From positions 1 to 36,172 of the forward strand of contig NZ_JAAIJQ010000056.1 in assembly GCF_010820565.1 (NCBI RefSeq): 36,172 bases of DNA, read 5' to 3'. The notes under the pieces were generated by a model that made no database searches, had not been told where the DNA came from, and saw only the letters and a program-made list of their open reading frames with translations. The DNA is from Thiorhodococcus minor (GTDB lineage Bacteria > Pseudomonadota > Gammaproteobacteria > Chromatiales > Chromatiaceae). The position numbers and the translations under genes are program-made. Every line of letters begins with the position of its first letter. Position 1 is the first letter of the stretch. Below, piece by piece: positions 13,857 to 27,331 of the stretch.

Positions 13857-14873
13857 CTAGACCAGCGCGCCGGCAGGCGGGCTGTAGCTGTCCAGCACGC
13901 GGACGTAGTTGGAGCGCTCGAGCTCGTCAGGGTTCGGCACGCTGAGCGCGCTGACACGGCCGCGGAAGTCGTCGACCGATTCGAAGCCCTGCTCCTCCAT
14001 CCAGTCTTCGATGCCCCTCAGCAGGATGCCGAGGTGGGCGGGTCCCCATTCGAGGAGTGCGCTGCAGAGGTGTACCGCGTCCGTCCCGGCGAGCAGCAGC
14101 TTGATGGCGTCCTCGGCCGAATGGATGCCTCCGGTCGCGCCTAGCGAGAGTCCGGGGATGCGTCCGTAGAGGATGGCGATCCAGCGCATCGCCAGCAGCG
14201 CCTCGGCGGAGGTGGAGGGCTGGAGGCGAGACTGCAGCCGCAGGCCGTCGATGTTGATGTCGGGCTGATAAAAGCGGTTGAAGAGCGAGACGCCGTCGGC
14301 GCCGGCCTCCGAGAGCTGTTTGATGAAGTTCCCGACCGAGCTGAAGCTGGGAGACAACTTCATGTTGATGGGGATGCGAACCTTGGCGCGCATGCTCTTC
14401 AGGAGGCTGAGATAGCGCTCCTCGACTTGCGCCCCGGTCTGGCCGATATCGCCTGCCACGTAGTAGACGTTGAGCTCCAAGGCGTCGGCTCCGGCCTGCT
14501 CCAGCTCGCTCGCGTGGTCGATCCAGCCGCTCGGGGTGACGCCGTTGAGGCTGGCGATCACCGGGATGTCCAGCGCCTCCTTCAGCTTTTGGATCTGCTC
14601 CAGGTACTGCTGGAGGCCGTTCTCGAAGTCCTGGTGATTGGGCAGGAAGCCGTCGGTGGTCTCGGCGAAGCCCGTATCCTGCTGATGCAGGAAGCGCACC
14701 ATGGATTCGGACTCCGCGGTGATGGCCTCCTCGAAGAGCGAGTACATGATGATGGCCGCGGCCCCCTTGTCTTCCAGCTCACGAGCGGTTGTGACGCTCT
14801 TCGACAGCGGCGAGGCCGAAGGCACCAGGGGGTTCTTGAGCTCCAGCCCGAGGTAGTTGGTGGTCAGATTCAT
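13857..14873 (-). CDS. Dihydroorotate dehydrogenase-like protein
   Basis: A 338-aa TIM-barrel flavoprotein of the DHOD-like family. Visible motifs are LKNPLVPSASPLSKSVTTARELEDKG at the N-terminus, PVIASLNGVTPSGWIDHA, ADALELNVYYVAG, PINMKLSPSFSSVGNFIKQL, GADGVSLFNRFYQPDI and GLSLGATGGIHSAEDAIKLLLAGTDAVHLCSALL. The last carries the FMN phosphate-binding GGI and G-TDAV parts. Genes of this type often sit beside pyruvate:ferredoxin oxidoreductase genes, as here: it follows nifJ by 85 bases on the same strand. It is not the biosynthetic PyrD, whose membrane or partner features are absent. The true reaction and electron acceptor are unknown, and linkage suggests a ferredoxin-dependent redox step. 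Confidence 0.85.
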   Translation of the reverse strand: MNLTTNYLGLELKNPLVPSASPLSKSVTTARELEDKGAAAIIMYSLFEEAITAESESMVRFLHQQDTGFAETTDGFLPNHQDFENGLQQYLEQIQKLKEALDIPVIASLNGVTPSGWIDHASELEQAGADALELNVYYVAGDIGQTGAQVEERYLSLLKSMRAKVRIPINMKLSPSFSSVGNFIKQLSEAGADGVSLFNRFYQPDINIDGLRLQSRLQPSTSAEALLAMRWIAILYGRIPGLSLGATGGIHSAEDAIKLLLAGTDAVHLCSALLEWGPAHLGILLRGIEDWMEEQGFESVDDFRGRVSALSVPNPDELERSNYVRVLDSYSPPAGALV

Positions 14874-14958
14874 TTTCTGCCGTCCCTCACATCAAGGAAT
14901 TCATGATTGATCGCCGGCGGGCCGCGCAACGCTGCGGTTCGCCGTGCATGCGCCTGGC

Positions 14959-18540
<3,582 letters not shown>

Positions 18541-19072
18541 CGAACTGTCCGTTTGGTGGGTGGAAAGGGGATGACCGCGACGCGGCGTTGCGATGCAGGA
18601 CTTCCGGAGCAACCTTAAACCTGGCTCATGAAGGAAATGTTGCAGTCCGTGCCTTGGCTTCCAGTTGGTGCCGAGCTGGCGGCATCGGCCGTTCGGGGGC
18701 GGCTCCGCCATCGGTGGGACGCGCCTGGGGGCGCGGGCCGATCGGTCTCGCTCGGCAGGGACGCGAGCCGTGCGCCGCTTTTCGAGCCCGACCCGCCGCC
18801 GAATACCCTGGCTACTATAGACCCAAAACCGAAAGGGAAGGGCGTGGTCTTTGCGGGCTTTTTCGGGGAATCGATCCTGACATGATCGGAGTCAGCTCGC
18901 CTGTGGCCCCGCGTCCTGTCCCCATGCAAACCCCAGGTCGGCCGCGGATCGGCTCGGTGCGGGGCCGACGAGGCTTGCCGTGCATTGACTCTGCACCCTT
19001 CGCTTTGGCGTCAAGGCTCGCGTATGGTTTCGCGACCACAAACCTTTCCGTGAAATCTTGGGGCACGCTTCA
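18541..19072. other. Divergent intergenic region nifJ/rimI
   Basis: 532 bases without a supported gene. It must hold the nifJ (minus) and rimI (plus) promoters. A plus-strand frame at 18628-18885 (MKEMLQSVPW...) has a start codon but ends in low-complexity residues with no family resemblance. A partial dyad CCGAAA ... TTTTCGG lies at about 18828-18867 and might terminate a minor transcript. No clear regulator site could be fixed. Confidence 0.45.
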
Positions 19073-19570
19073 ATGAGCCAGCCCGGCAGCTCGCCGATCA
19101 TGCGGCTGAGACCCATGTGCGAAGAAGACGTGAGCGCCGTGCTCGCGGTCGAATGCGCCGCCTACGAATTTCCATGGACGGAGGGCATCTTCAACGACTG
19201 TCTGCGCGTGGGATACTGCTGCTGGGTGGGTGAGGCCGATGGGGCCATCGTCGCCTACGGCATCATGTCGGTTGCGGTGGGCGAATGCCACATCTTCAAT
19301 CTGTGCGTGCATCCAGCCTGGCAAGGCTGCGGACTGGGCCGCAGGATGCTCCGTCATCTGCTGTCCGTCGCGCTCAAGCGCAAGGCCGATACCGCCTTCC
19401 TGGAGGTGCGGGTGTCGAATGCGAGTGCCAGGTCGCTCTATGCCTCCGAGGGGTTCTGCGAGATCGGTACGCGACGAAGCTATTACCCGGCGCACAAGGG
19501 ACGCGAGGACGCGACCGTCCTGGCGCGCGAGCTGCGGGGGCTGGAGACTGCCAGCGCTGGGCTCATCTAG
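19073..19570 (+). CDS. rimI: Ribosomal protein S18-alanine N-acetyltransferase
   Basis: A 165-aa GNAT-fold acetyltransferase of the RimI type, which acetylates the N-terminal alanine of ribosomal protein S18 with acetyl-CoA. Visible marks are YEFPWTEGIFNDCLRVGY near residues 31-48, the acetyl-CoA loop VHPAWQGCGLGRRML (Q84 to R90), E111 in FLEVRVSNASAR (general base position), and Y123 in SLYASEGF (general acid position), then the YYPAHKGREDATVLARE end. Length is that of RimI with a short extension. The ATG at 19073 was chosen. An inner ATG at 19100 (MRLRPM) is the other option, and neither has a strong ribosome site. Confidence 0.88.
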   Translation: MSQPGSSPIMRLRPMCEEDVSAVLAVECAAYEFPWTEGIFNDCLRVGYCCWVGEADGAIVAYGIMSVAVGECHIFNLCVHPAWQGCGLGRRMLRHLLSVALKRKADTAFLEVRVSNASARSLYASEGFCEIGTRRSYYPAHKGREDATVLARELRGLETASAGLI

Positions 19571-19627
19571 GCGCTGATGGAGCCGCCGCGCGCTGTCCGC
19601 ATCTGTCCAAGAAGCTGATCAGGCAGT

Positions 19628-19633
19628 TATACT
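19628..19633 (+). promoter_or_regulatory. Possible -10 box for prfC
   Basis: TATACT, 43 bases before the prfC ATG, with only a poor -35 candidate (TGTCCA) 18 bases upstream. Confidence 0.3.
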
Positions 19634-19675
19634 TCCGCGATTTACCAGCGCGAACATCACCTGACTGACAGCTTT

Positions 19676-21256
<1,581 letters not shown>

Positions 21257-21317
21257 GGGCCAGGTGTCAGGTGATGCTCGAGCCTTGGCGCGGCTCAGTG
21301 GGGTCGTCGATCGCGCC

Positions 21318-21345
21318 TTGCGAGCCAACGCCCAAGTGCCATACT
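21318..21345 (+). promoter_or_regulatory. Probable sigma-70 promoter of the 79-aa gene
   Basis: TTGCGA (21318-21323), 16-base spacer, CATACT (21340-21345). Each box matches 4 of 6 consensus bases, and the predicted start falls about 34 bases before the ATG. Confidence 0.4.
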
Positions 21346-21385
21346 GAGAGATGAAGGGTGAGTCATTCGATCAGGAGGGCACGCC

Positions 21386-21625
21386 ATGTTTCTCAAGCAG
21401 CGCACGACAGGGAAATTGATCGAGGTCTTGAGTCAGCAGGATCTCTTCAATCCGATGCACGGGACCATCATCGGCCGCTATCACGCGGGCGAAGAGCTCC
21501 AAGAGCCGGAGCGCTTCGACAAGACCGATCTGGTCTTCACCTCCGATGAGCCGATGCCCAAATGCTGGACCGATGTCCACTATCGGGACGCGGCGGTGTT
21601 TCACTATTACAAGAAGGCTTCGTGA
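21386..21625 (+). CDS. Conserved small protein of unknown function
   Basis: A 79-aa protein (MFLKQRTTGKLIEVLSQQDL..., IIGRYHAGEELQEPE, DKTDLVFTSDEPMPKCWTDVHYR). I recognise the style of a small conserved protein seen in purple sulfur and related bacteria that is sometimes labelled 'acetyltransferase', but it is far too short for a GNAT fold. Charged and aromatic residues are spread evenly, with no membrane segment or signal. A GGAGG ribosome site precedes the ATG, and a strong intrinsic terminator follows, so it is a real monocistronic gene with its own likely promoter. The function is unknown. Confidence 0.7.
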   Translation: MFLKQRTTGKLIEVLSQQDLFNPMHGTIIGRYHAGEELQEPERFDKTDLVFTSDEPMPKCWTDVHYRDAAVFHYYKKAS

Positions 21626-21685
21626 AGACGTCTTGATGAGATCGCGCGCTCAGGCGCGCCGAGATTTCAGCGGCCGAAATGAAGA

Positions 21686-21718
21686 AGGCCTCCGCGACAT
21701 GTCGCGGAGGCCTTTTTT
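21686..21718 (+). terminator. Strong intrinsic terminator after the 79-aa gene
   Basis: A perfect palindrome (AAGGCCTCCGCGAC and its complement, near-continuous stem of about 14 bp centred at 21699/21700) is followed by TTTTTT. It lies in the convergent gap with ftsH and may also act on the minus strand, where the A-rich left side gives a partial T-run. Confidence 0.92.
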
Positions 21719-21755
21719 CGCTTAGCCCGACGAGCCGGGCTTCACGAAGTCGTCA

Positions 21756-23675
21756 TCAAAGGCCGCTTGCCGGCAATGGTGGCTGCTTCGGAGTGGCTCC
21801 GCCTTCCGTGGTGCCCGCGCCGCCGCCCGTCGTCGGGGTGGAGCTTCCGGTGTCGTCACCAGACTCGCGCATCCGTCGGCCGGCCATGATGTCGTCGATC
21901 TGCTCCTTGGTGATGGTCTCGTACTTTAGGAGCGCCTCGGCCATGGTGTGCAGCTTGTCCATGTTCTCATCGAGCAGCCGCTTCGAGCGCTGGTAGTTGC
22001 GGTCGATGATGGCGCGGATCTCTTGATCGATGGTCTGCGCGGTCTCCGGGGAGACCTGCCGTTGCTGGGTGACGGAGCGACCGAGGAAGACCTCGCCCTC
22101 GTCTTCCGCATAGGCGAGCGGCCCCATCCCGTCGGACAGCCCGAAGCGCGTGACCATGTTCCGAGCGATGTCGGTCGCACGCTCGATGTCGTTGGAGGCG
22201 CCGGTCGTGACGTGCTCGGGACCGAAGATCATCTCCTCCGCCAGACGGCCGCCAAAGAGGCTGGAGATCTGGCTCTCGAGCTGACGCTTGCTCATGCTGT
22301 AGCGATCACGCTCGGGCAGGAAGAGCGTCACGCCGAGCGCGCGGCCACGCGGGATGATGCTGACCTTGTGCACGGGGTCGTGCTCTGGGACCAATCGACC
22401 GACGATGGCGTGTCCGGCCTCGTGGTAGGCGGTCAGCTTCTTCTCGGATTCGGACATGACGATGCTGCGCCGCTCGGCGCCCATCATGATCTTGTCCTTC
22501 GCCTTCTCGAACATCTCCATGTTGACGTCCGTGTGTCCGGCGCGCGCCGCAAAGAGCGCGGCCTCGTTCACCAGATTGGCAAGATCGGCGCCGGAGAAGC
22601 CCGGGGTTCCGCGCGCAATGGTCCTGGCTTCGACGTCGTTCGCGATCGGCACCTTGCGCATGTGGACCTCTAGGATGGCTGCGCGCCCGGCCAGGTCGGG
22701 CAGGCCGACGACGACTTGGCGGTCGAAGCGTCCCGGACGCAGCAGGGCCGGATCGAGCACATCGGCGCGGTTGGTCGCCGCGATCACGATGATGCCCTCG
22801 TTGCCCTGGAAGCCGTCCATCTCGACGAGGAGCTGATTGAGCGTCTGCTCGCGCTCGTCGTGACCGCCGCCGAGTCCCGCGCCGCGCTTGCGGCCGACCG
22901 CGTCGATCTCGTCGATGAAGATGATGCAGGGCGCGCTCTTCTTCGCCTGCTCGAAGAGGTCACGCACGCGCGAGGCACCCACGCCGACGAACATCTCGAC
23001 GAAGTCTGAGCCCGAGATACTGAAGAAGGGCACCTTGGCCTCGCCCGCGATGGCTCTCGCCAGCAGCGTCTTACCCGTGCCGGGCGGGCCGACCATGAGG
23101 ACGCCGCGCGGGATGCGGCCGCCGAGATTGGAGAACTTCTGCGGGCTCTTGAGGAAGTCCACGAGCTCTGCGACCTCTTCCTTGGCCTCTTCAACGCCAG
23201 CGACGTCGCGCAGCGTCACCTTGACCTCGCCCTCGGCGTGCTGGCGCGCGCGGCTCTTGCCGAAATTGAAAATCCCGCCGGCACCGCCACCACCAGCATT
23301 GCGGCGCATGAACCAGATCCAGATCCCAGCCAGCACGATGAAGGGCAGCCAGGCGGCCACGATCTGCATCAGCACGCTCGGCTTTTCCGGCGGCTCGGCG
23401 CGGATGGTGACGGAGTTGTTCAACAGATCACCCACCAATCCCGGGTCGCCCGGATTGTAGGTCTCGAAGCGGGACCCGTCGGTCCGCACGCCCTTGATGG
23501 TTTCATCCTGAATCGTGACCTCCTTGACCGAGCCATCGGAGAGCTCTTGCAGGAACTGGCTGTAGCTCAGGTTGCGCGGCTCGATCTGATCCGGTGCCGT
23601 CAGGCTGTTGAGCATCATCACCAGCCAGAAGGTCACGGCGACCCAGAGAAGGATGTTCAGGTTCTTGGCATTCAT
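21756..23675 (-). CDS. ftsH: ATP-dependent zinc metalloprotease FtsH
   Basis: A 639-aa membrane-anchored AAA+ protease. Two membrane helices flank a periplasmic loop: residues about 5-23 ([19 protein letters not shown]) and 103-123 ([21 protein letters not shown]). The AAA module has Walker A GPPGTGKT (196-203), pore loop [17 protein letters not shown], Walker [11 protein letters not shown] (250-259), and second-region-of-homology residues LRPGRFDRQ. The protease domain has the zinc site H418-E-A-G-H422 with third ligand D496. The C-terminal tail is Gly/Thr-rich ([18 protein letters not shown]), as in many homologues. The protein degrades misfolded membrane proteins and selected regulators. 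The start ATG 23675 has no obvious strong ribosome site. It faces the divergent permease gene over a 153-base gap. Confidence 0.96.
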   Translation of the reverse strand: MNAKNLNILLWVAVTFWLVMMLNSLTAPDQIEPRNLSYSQFLQELSDGSVKEVTIQDETIKGVRTDGSRFETYNPGDPGLVGDLLNNSVTIRAEPPEKPSVLMQIVAAWLPFIVLAGIWIWFMRRNAGGGGAGGIFNFGKSRARQHAEGEVKVTLRDVAGVEEAKEEVAELVDFLKSPQKFSNLGGRIPRGVLMVGPPGTGKTLLARAIAGEAKVPFFSISGSDFVEMFVGVGASRVRDLFEQAKKSAPCIIFIDEIDAVGRKRGAGLGGGHDEREQTLNQLLVEMDGFQGNEGIIVIAATNRADVLDPALLRPGRFDRQVVVGLPDLAGRAAILEVHMRKVPIANDVEARTIARGTPGFSGADLANLVNEAALFAARAGHTDVNMEMFEKAKDKIMMGAERRSIVMSESEKKLTAYHEAGHAIVGRLVPEHDPVHKVSIIPRGRALGVTLFLPERDRYSMSKRQLESQISSLFGGRLAEEMIFGPEHVTTGASNDIERATDIARNMVTRFGLSDGMGPLAYAEDEGEVFLGRSVTQQRQVSPETAQTIDQEIRAIIDRNYQRSKRLLDENMDKLHTMAEALLKYETITKEQIDDIMAGRRMRESGDDTGSSTPTTGGGAGTTEGGATPKQPPLPASGL

Positions 23676-23828
23676 TCTAACGACTATCCTCGTTGACCTG
23701 GCGCGACCTCGAGGGTCAAGGCCCCGTGGCGACGCGCCCTGCTTAATCTACCGGCAAACATCGGGTCTGGGGATCAAAATCCAACAGATTCGTCGGATGA
23801 TGCCCGCCGTTACCGGAGCTTATCAGTT

Positions 23829-24638
23829 TTGCGCATCGATTGGACTTGGCGAATAGCGGCCTCGGTGGTGACTCTCTGGGTGCTCTGCGCCTTGCTCGCG
23901 CCCCTTCTGGGGCTCGCGCCGACCCGCGTGGACCTCACTGCCATCCTGGCGACACCTGGCGAGCTGTCGCTCTTGGGCAACGACGATCTCGGGCGCCCGG
24001 TGCTGGATCGGCTGCTGGCGGGGGCGCGCACCTCGCTCGTCGTCGGTTGTGGCGTGGTGGCCGTCAGTGCCGTGCTCGGTACCTTGATCGGCGGGGCCGG
24101 GGCGCTCGCCGGCGGCTGGGCCGATACCGCGATTTCGCGCGCAATCGATCTCTTTATGGCCTTCCCCGGCATCCTGCTCGCGATCGCGCTCGCCGGCGTC
24201 ATGGGGCCCGGGGTCGACAACGTCATCCTCGCGTTGACCGCCGTCGGTTGGGTCGGCTATGCCCGGCTTGCACGGGCTCAGGTGCTCTCCCTAGTGGGGC
24301 GCGATCATGTGACGGCGGCTCGGGCGCTGGGTAGAGGAGGCCCGGCGATCCTGCTCAGACATCTCTTGCCCCTGGCGCTCGCGCCTCTGCTGGTCGAAGC
24401 GACCTTCGGCATCGCTTCGGCGGTGGTGGCAGAGGCTGGCTTGTCGTTCCTCGGGCTGGGCGTTCAGCCGCCAGAGGCATCATGGGGGAGCATGATCCGC
24501 GACGGCGTCGCCTATTTGCTGGTGGCGCCGCATCTCGTCATTGTGCCGGGCGCTGCGATCTTTTCGGTCGTCCTTTCGGTCAATCTGCTCGGCGATGCCC
24601 TGAGAGATCGTCTGGATGTGCGGTTGCGTGCGCCCTGA
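23829..24638 (+). CDS. ABC transporter permease, DppC/OppC type (orphan)
   Basis: A 269-aa inner-membrane permease of the dipeptide/oligopeptide/nickel group. Five or six membrane helices can be seen, starting with VVTLWVLCALLAPLLGL. The cytoplasmic EAA loop (AARALGRGGPAILLRHLLPLALAPLL) that couples to the ATPase is present, as are the C-type marks LLGNDDLGRPVLDRLLAGARTSL and GLGVQPPEASWGSMIRDG. The start is TTG at 23829, the only sensible start for the conserved N-terminus, with GGAG about ten bases upstream. No DppB partner, ATPase or solute-binding protein is nearby, so it must use partners encoded elsewhere or be a relic. It overlaps nothing, and no terminator is seen before nagZ. Confidence 0.87.
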   Translation: MRIDWTWRIAASVVTLWVLCALLAPLLGLAPTRVDLTAILATPGELSLLGNDDLGRPVLDRLLAGARTSLVVGCGVVAVSAVLGTLIGGAGALAGGWADTAISRAIDLFMAFPGILLAIALAGVMGPGVDNVILALTAVGWVGYARLARAQVLSLVGRDHVTAARALGRGGPAILLRHLLPLALAPLLVEATFGIASAVVAEAGLSFLGLGVQPPEASWGSMIRDGVAYLLVAPHLVIVPGAAIFSVVLSVNLLGDALRDRLDVRLRAP

Positions 24639-24793
24639 GCGGGCGTGCCCAGGGCGCTTACGGGTGTCCGTCGGCTCGCCTGAGGTCTTGCGGCTGTGCT
24701 ACAAAGGGGCCTTGTTGCAGAAGGCGCCGCGTCTCGATTCCATGTTGCCAGTGCTCGCCATCGTTCTGAATCGCTCGGGAGTGACCGACTGAG

Positions 24794-25870
24794 ATGTCGC
24801 TCGGCCCCATTATGTTGGATATCGCCGGGACCGCCCTGGGTGCGGAAGATCGCGAGCTGCTGCGGCATCCCGCGGTCGGCGGCGTCATCCTCTTCGCACG
24901 CAATTTCGAATCCCCCGAGCAGCTGGCGGCGCTCACCCGCGCCATTCATGGGCTGCGCGAGCCGCATCTGCTGATCGGGGTCGACCAGGAAGGCGGGCGG
25001 GTGCAGCGGTTTCGTGAAGGCTTCACGCGTCTCCCGCCGGCCGGGCGGCTCGGTGCTCTCCACGCCGCGGACGCGCGTCGGGCGCGGGCAGCGGCGGCCG
25101 CGGTCGGCTGGCTTATGGCGTCCGAGCTGCGGGCCGTGGGCGTGGACTTCAGCTTTGCGCCTGTGCTCGATATCGATCGTGGGGCCAGTCAGGTGATCGG
25201 TGACCGGGCCTTCGCCGCTAAGGTGCCGACCATCTGCGAGCTTGCGTCGGCCTGGTGCGAAGGTGTGCGTCGGGCGGGGATGGCCGCGGTTGGCAAACAT
25301 TTCCCGGGGCATGGTGGCGTCAGCGCCGATTCCCATGTCGAGCTGCCGCGGGATGAGCGCCTTTTCGTGGACCTGGAGATGGAGGATCTCGCCCCCTTCC
25401 GGCGCTTGATCGATGGTGGGCTGGAGGCCGTGATGCCCGCTCATGTCGTCTATCCGGCCGTGGACGTCCGGCCTGCTGGATTCTCGCGTCGCTGGCTGCA
25501 GGACATTCTGCGGGGCCAGCTCGGCTTCCAGGGGGTGATCTTCAGTGACGACCTCAATATGGGGGCCGCGGACGCCGGGGGCGATTATCCGGGGCGCGCC
25601 CGCGTCGCCGCCGCGGCCGGCTGCGACATGCTGCTGATCTGCAACAACCGGCCTGCGGCGTGCGAGATCGTCGCCGCCTTCAAGGACCACCGCGACCCAG
25701 CCGCCAATCTCAGGCTGCTGAGGATGCACGGCCGCAAGTGCCTCGAGCACCTTCGATTGCGTGAGCAGCCCGAGTGGCAGCGCGCGATGCGCTATGTGGC
25801 CGAGCTCGAAACGCTCGAGACGCTGGATCTCGAGCTCGAAGACCCAACAGATCCGGAGAAAGCAGGATGA
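24794..25870 (+). CDS. nagZ: Beta-N-acetylhexosaminidase NagZ
   Basis: A 358-aa cytoplasmic glycoside hydrolase family 3 enzyme that cleaves GlcNAc from anhydro-muropeptides in cell-wall recycling. Motifs: GVDQEGGRVQRF (62-73), GVDFSFAPVLDID, KHFPGHGGVSADSH (168-181) containing the H-D/S-H catalytic loop, and IFSDDLNM with the nucleophile Asp at 252. Length is close to the usual 330-360 with a C-terminal acidic tail. The stop overlaps the hpt start as ATGA, so the two form a coupled operon. Confidence 0.95.
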   Translation: MSLGPIMLDIAGTALGAEDRELLRHPAVGGVILFARNFESPEQLAALTRAIHGLREPHLLIGVDQEGGRVQRFREGFTRLPPAGRLGALHAADARRARAAAAAVGWLMASELRAVGVDFSFAPVLDIDRGASQVIGDRAFAAKVPTICELASAWCEGVRRAGMAAVGKHFPGHGGVSADSHVELPRDERLFVDLEMEDLAPFRRLIDGGLEAVMPAHVVYPAVDVRPAGFSRRWLQDILRGQLGFQGVIFSDDLNMGAADAGGDYPGRARVAAAAGCDMLLICNNRPAACEIVAAFKDHRDPAANLRLLRMHGRKCLEHLRLREQPEWQRAMRYVAELETLETLDLELEDPTDPEKAG

Positions 25871-26418
25871 AGCTTGATGCAAGCACCTATGCCGGCGTCG
25901 CGCAGCGCGCGGAGTGCTTGGTGACCTCGGAGGAGATGGAGGCAGCCTTGGACCGCATGGCGGAGGCGCTGACGACGCGACTTGCAGGCAAGGATCCGCT
26001 CGTGCTGTGCGTCATGACCGGCGCCGCGATCGTGACGGGGCTATTGCTGCCACGGTTGGACTTTCAGCTGCGGCTCGACTACATCCACGCGACCCGCTAT
26101 CGCGGCGAGACGCGCGGTGGGGACATCTTCTGGCGTCACCGTCCGTCAGAGGCGATTCGCGGTGAGCATGTGCTGATTCTCGACGATATCCTCGACGAGG
26201 GCATCACCCTGGATCATGTGGCTCGCGCCTGTCGCGAGGACGGTGCGGCCAGCGTTCAGACGGCGGTCTTGGTGGAGAAGATCCGGCCCCATCGCTGCGA
26301 GGTCGACGTGGTCGGAGTCAAGGTCGCGGATCGCTACCTCTACGGCTATGGTCTCGACTACAAGGGCTATTTCCGCAACGTGCCTGGCGTCTACGCTGTT
26401 GCGGACGAAGACGTGTGA
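25867..26418 (+). CDS. hpt: Hypoxanthine-guanine phosphoribosyltransferase
   Basis: A 183-aa purine salvage enzyme that joins hypoxanthine or guanine to PRPP. The PRPP-binding loop is VLILDDILDEGITL (residues about 99-112), with the expected acidic pair. YIHATRYRGETRGGDIFWRH covers the flexible catalytic loop, and the purine-contact region is VGVKVADRYLYGYGLDYKGYFRNV. The ATG at 25867 overlaps the nagZ stop and has GCAGG just before it. The earlier in-frame ATG inside nagZ (25774) is rejected as start because the family alignment begins near here. This hpt-with-nagZ pair is a frequent gammaproteobacterial arrangement, from general knowledge. Confidence 0.93.
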   Translation: MKLDASTYAGVAQRAECLVTSEEMEAALDRMAEALTTRLAGKDPLVLCVMTGAAIVTGLLLPRLDFQLRLDYIHATRYRGETRGGDIFWRHRPSEAIRGEHVLILDDILDEGITLDHVARACREDGAASVQTAVLVEKIRPHRCEVDVVGVKVADRYLYGYGLDYKGYFRNVPGVYAVADEDV

Positions 26419-26429
26419 TGTGGCGAGCC

Positions 26430-26459
26430 TTGGGGAATCCGGGAAAATGCCAATATAAT
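26430..26459 (+). promoter_or_regulatory. Sigma-70 promoter candidate before the hemerythrin gene
   Basis: A perfect TATAAT -10 (26454-26459) with TTGGGG 18 bases upstream (26430-26435). The predicted transcript starts near 26466, leaving about 160 bases of leader before the hemerythrin ATG. Confidence 0.55.
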
Positions 26460-26628
26460 TAAAGGCTTTTTGACTCCTGGTGGCTTTTGATCCATCCTCG
26501 CGGAAAGCTGCCGGGCGTGCAGCCAGCGGGCGAGCTCCCGACCATGGCGCGGCCCGGTTCCCGAAAATGAGGCTCGGGGGAGTCGCGCGGCTCGACTCAC
26601 CCTGGCCCGGCGTACTGGAGGATGGACA

Positions 26629-27087
26629 ATGTCGACCCTGGAGAGCTATCGCAACTCGCATTCCGAGCTTCGGCAAATGATCGATGATCTGAGATCGATC
26701 CTGCGTCCGGATCTGCTGCACATTCGACCCAACGCCAAGACCGCCTACGAGCTGCTGTGCGATCTCGGCGTGAAGGTGCGGAGCCACCTCGCGGAAGAAG
26801 ATCGCAGCATCTACCCGACCTTGCTGATTCACGAAGATCCGCGCGTCAAGTCGATCGCCTGGGGCTTCATCAGCGGTGAGAAGCCCCTCCGCAAGATCTT
26901 CGACGATTACCACAAGCGCTGGCTGAAGAATTGCGACTTCAATTTCACCGAGGAATTTCTCGCCGAGACGCATGAGGTCTTCGATATGGTGGCGCAGCGC
27001 ATCGAGCGCGAAGAGCAGGTGCTGCTGCCCAAGCTCGTGGAGATCGGGATGTTTCAGGATCGGCGTGGATCCAATCATGCCGGCTAG
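26629..27087 (+). CDS. Hemerythrin HHE-domain protein
   Basis: A 152-aa four-helix protein of the hemerythrin HHE family, expected to bind a di-iron centre and sense or handle oxygen or nitric oxide. Candidate ligands are H11 (NSHSEL), H53 and E57 (SHLAEEDRSIYP), H95 (DDYHKRW) and, in the last helix, H115 and E128/E129 (ERIEREEQVLLPKL pattern). The HLAEEDRSIYP and REEQVLLP blocks are the strong family marks. An own promoter with a perfect TATAAT lies 170 bases upstream and GGAGG precedes the ATG. A role in oxygen response would suit a phototrophic or microaerophilic host but is inferred. Confidence 0.78.
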   Translation: MSTLESYRNSHSELRQMIDDLRSILRPDLLHIRPNAKTAYELLCDLGVKVRSHLAEEDRSIYPTLLIHEDPRVKSIAWGFISGEKPLRKIFDDYHKRWLKNCDFNFTEEFLAETHEVFDMVAQRIEREEQVLLPKLVEIGMFQDRRGSNHAG

Positions 27088-27274
27088 TCGCCTCTCGCGC
27101 GACCTGGCGCCGAGAGTGTCCCTCTTCCGAGGGGCTGGCTGGACTAGGACGCAGCGCGCGAGCTTGTCGTTGGATCCTTTCGATCCCTGAGTCAATCGCT
27201 TAGCGGCCCAGCCGCAAGCCGCCCTCGACCAACGGCGGTGGGGTGATTCCCTGCCGGCGCTGGTCTTTGCGCGT

Positions 27275-27303
27275 TTGGTTTCCCGCGCACTCTTCGGTAG
27301 ACT
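27275..27303 (+). promoter_or_regulatory. Promoter candidate for mtnP
   Basis: TTGGTT (27275-27280), exact 17-base spacer, TAGACT (27298-27303). The expected start is near 27310. This supports the ATG at 27332 and rules out an earlier in-frame start at 27275. Confidence 0.45.
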
Positions 27304-27331
27304 TATGGGCTTTCTGGTAGACGGTGGGTGC

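Noticed and set aside
18640-18655. Sigma-54-like AGGCACG...TGC site upstream of nifJ on the minus strand
   Set aside because: The GG and GC elements are 8 bases apart instead of the required 10.
18628-18885. 85-codon plus-strand frame in the nifJ/rimI gap
   Set aside because: No ribosome site and no similarity. The composition follows base bias.
23676-23828. Sigma-32 heat-shock promoter for ftsH
   Set aside because: A CTGTTGGA and ACCCGATG pair is vaguely similar, but spacing and matches are too poor to call.
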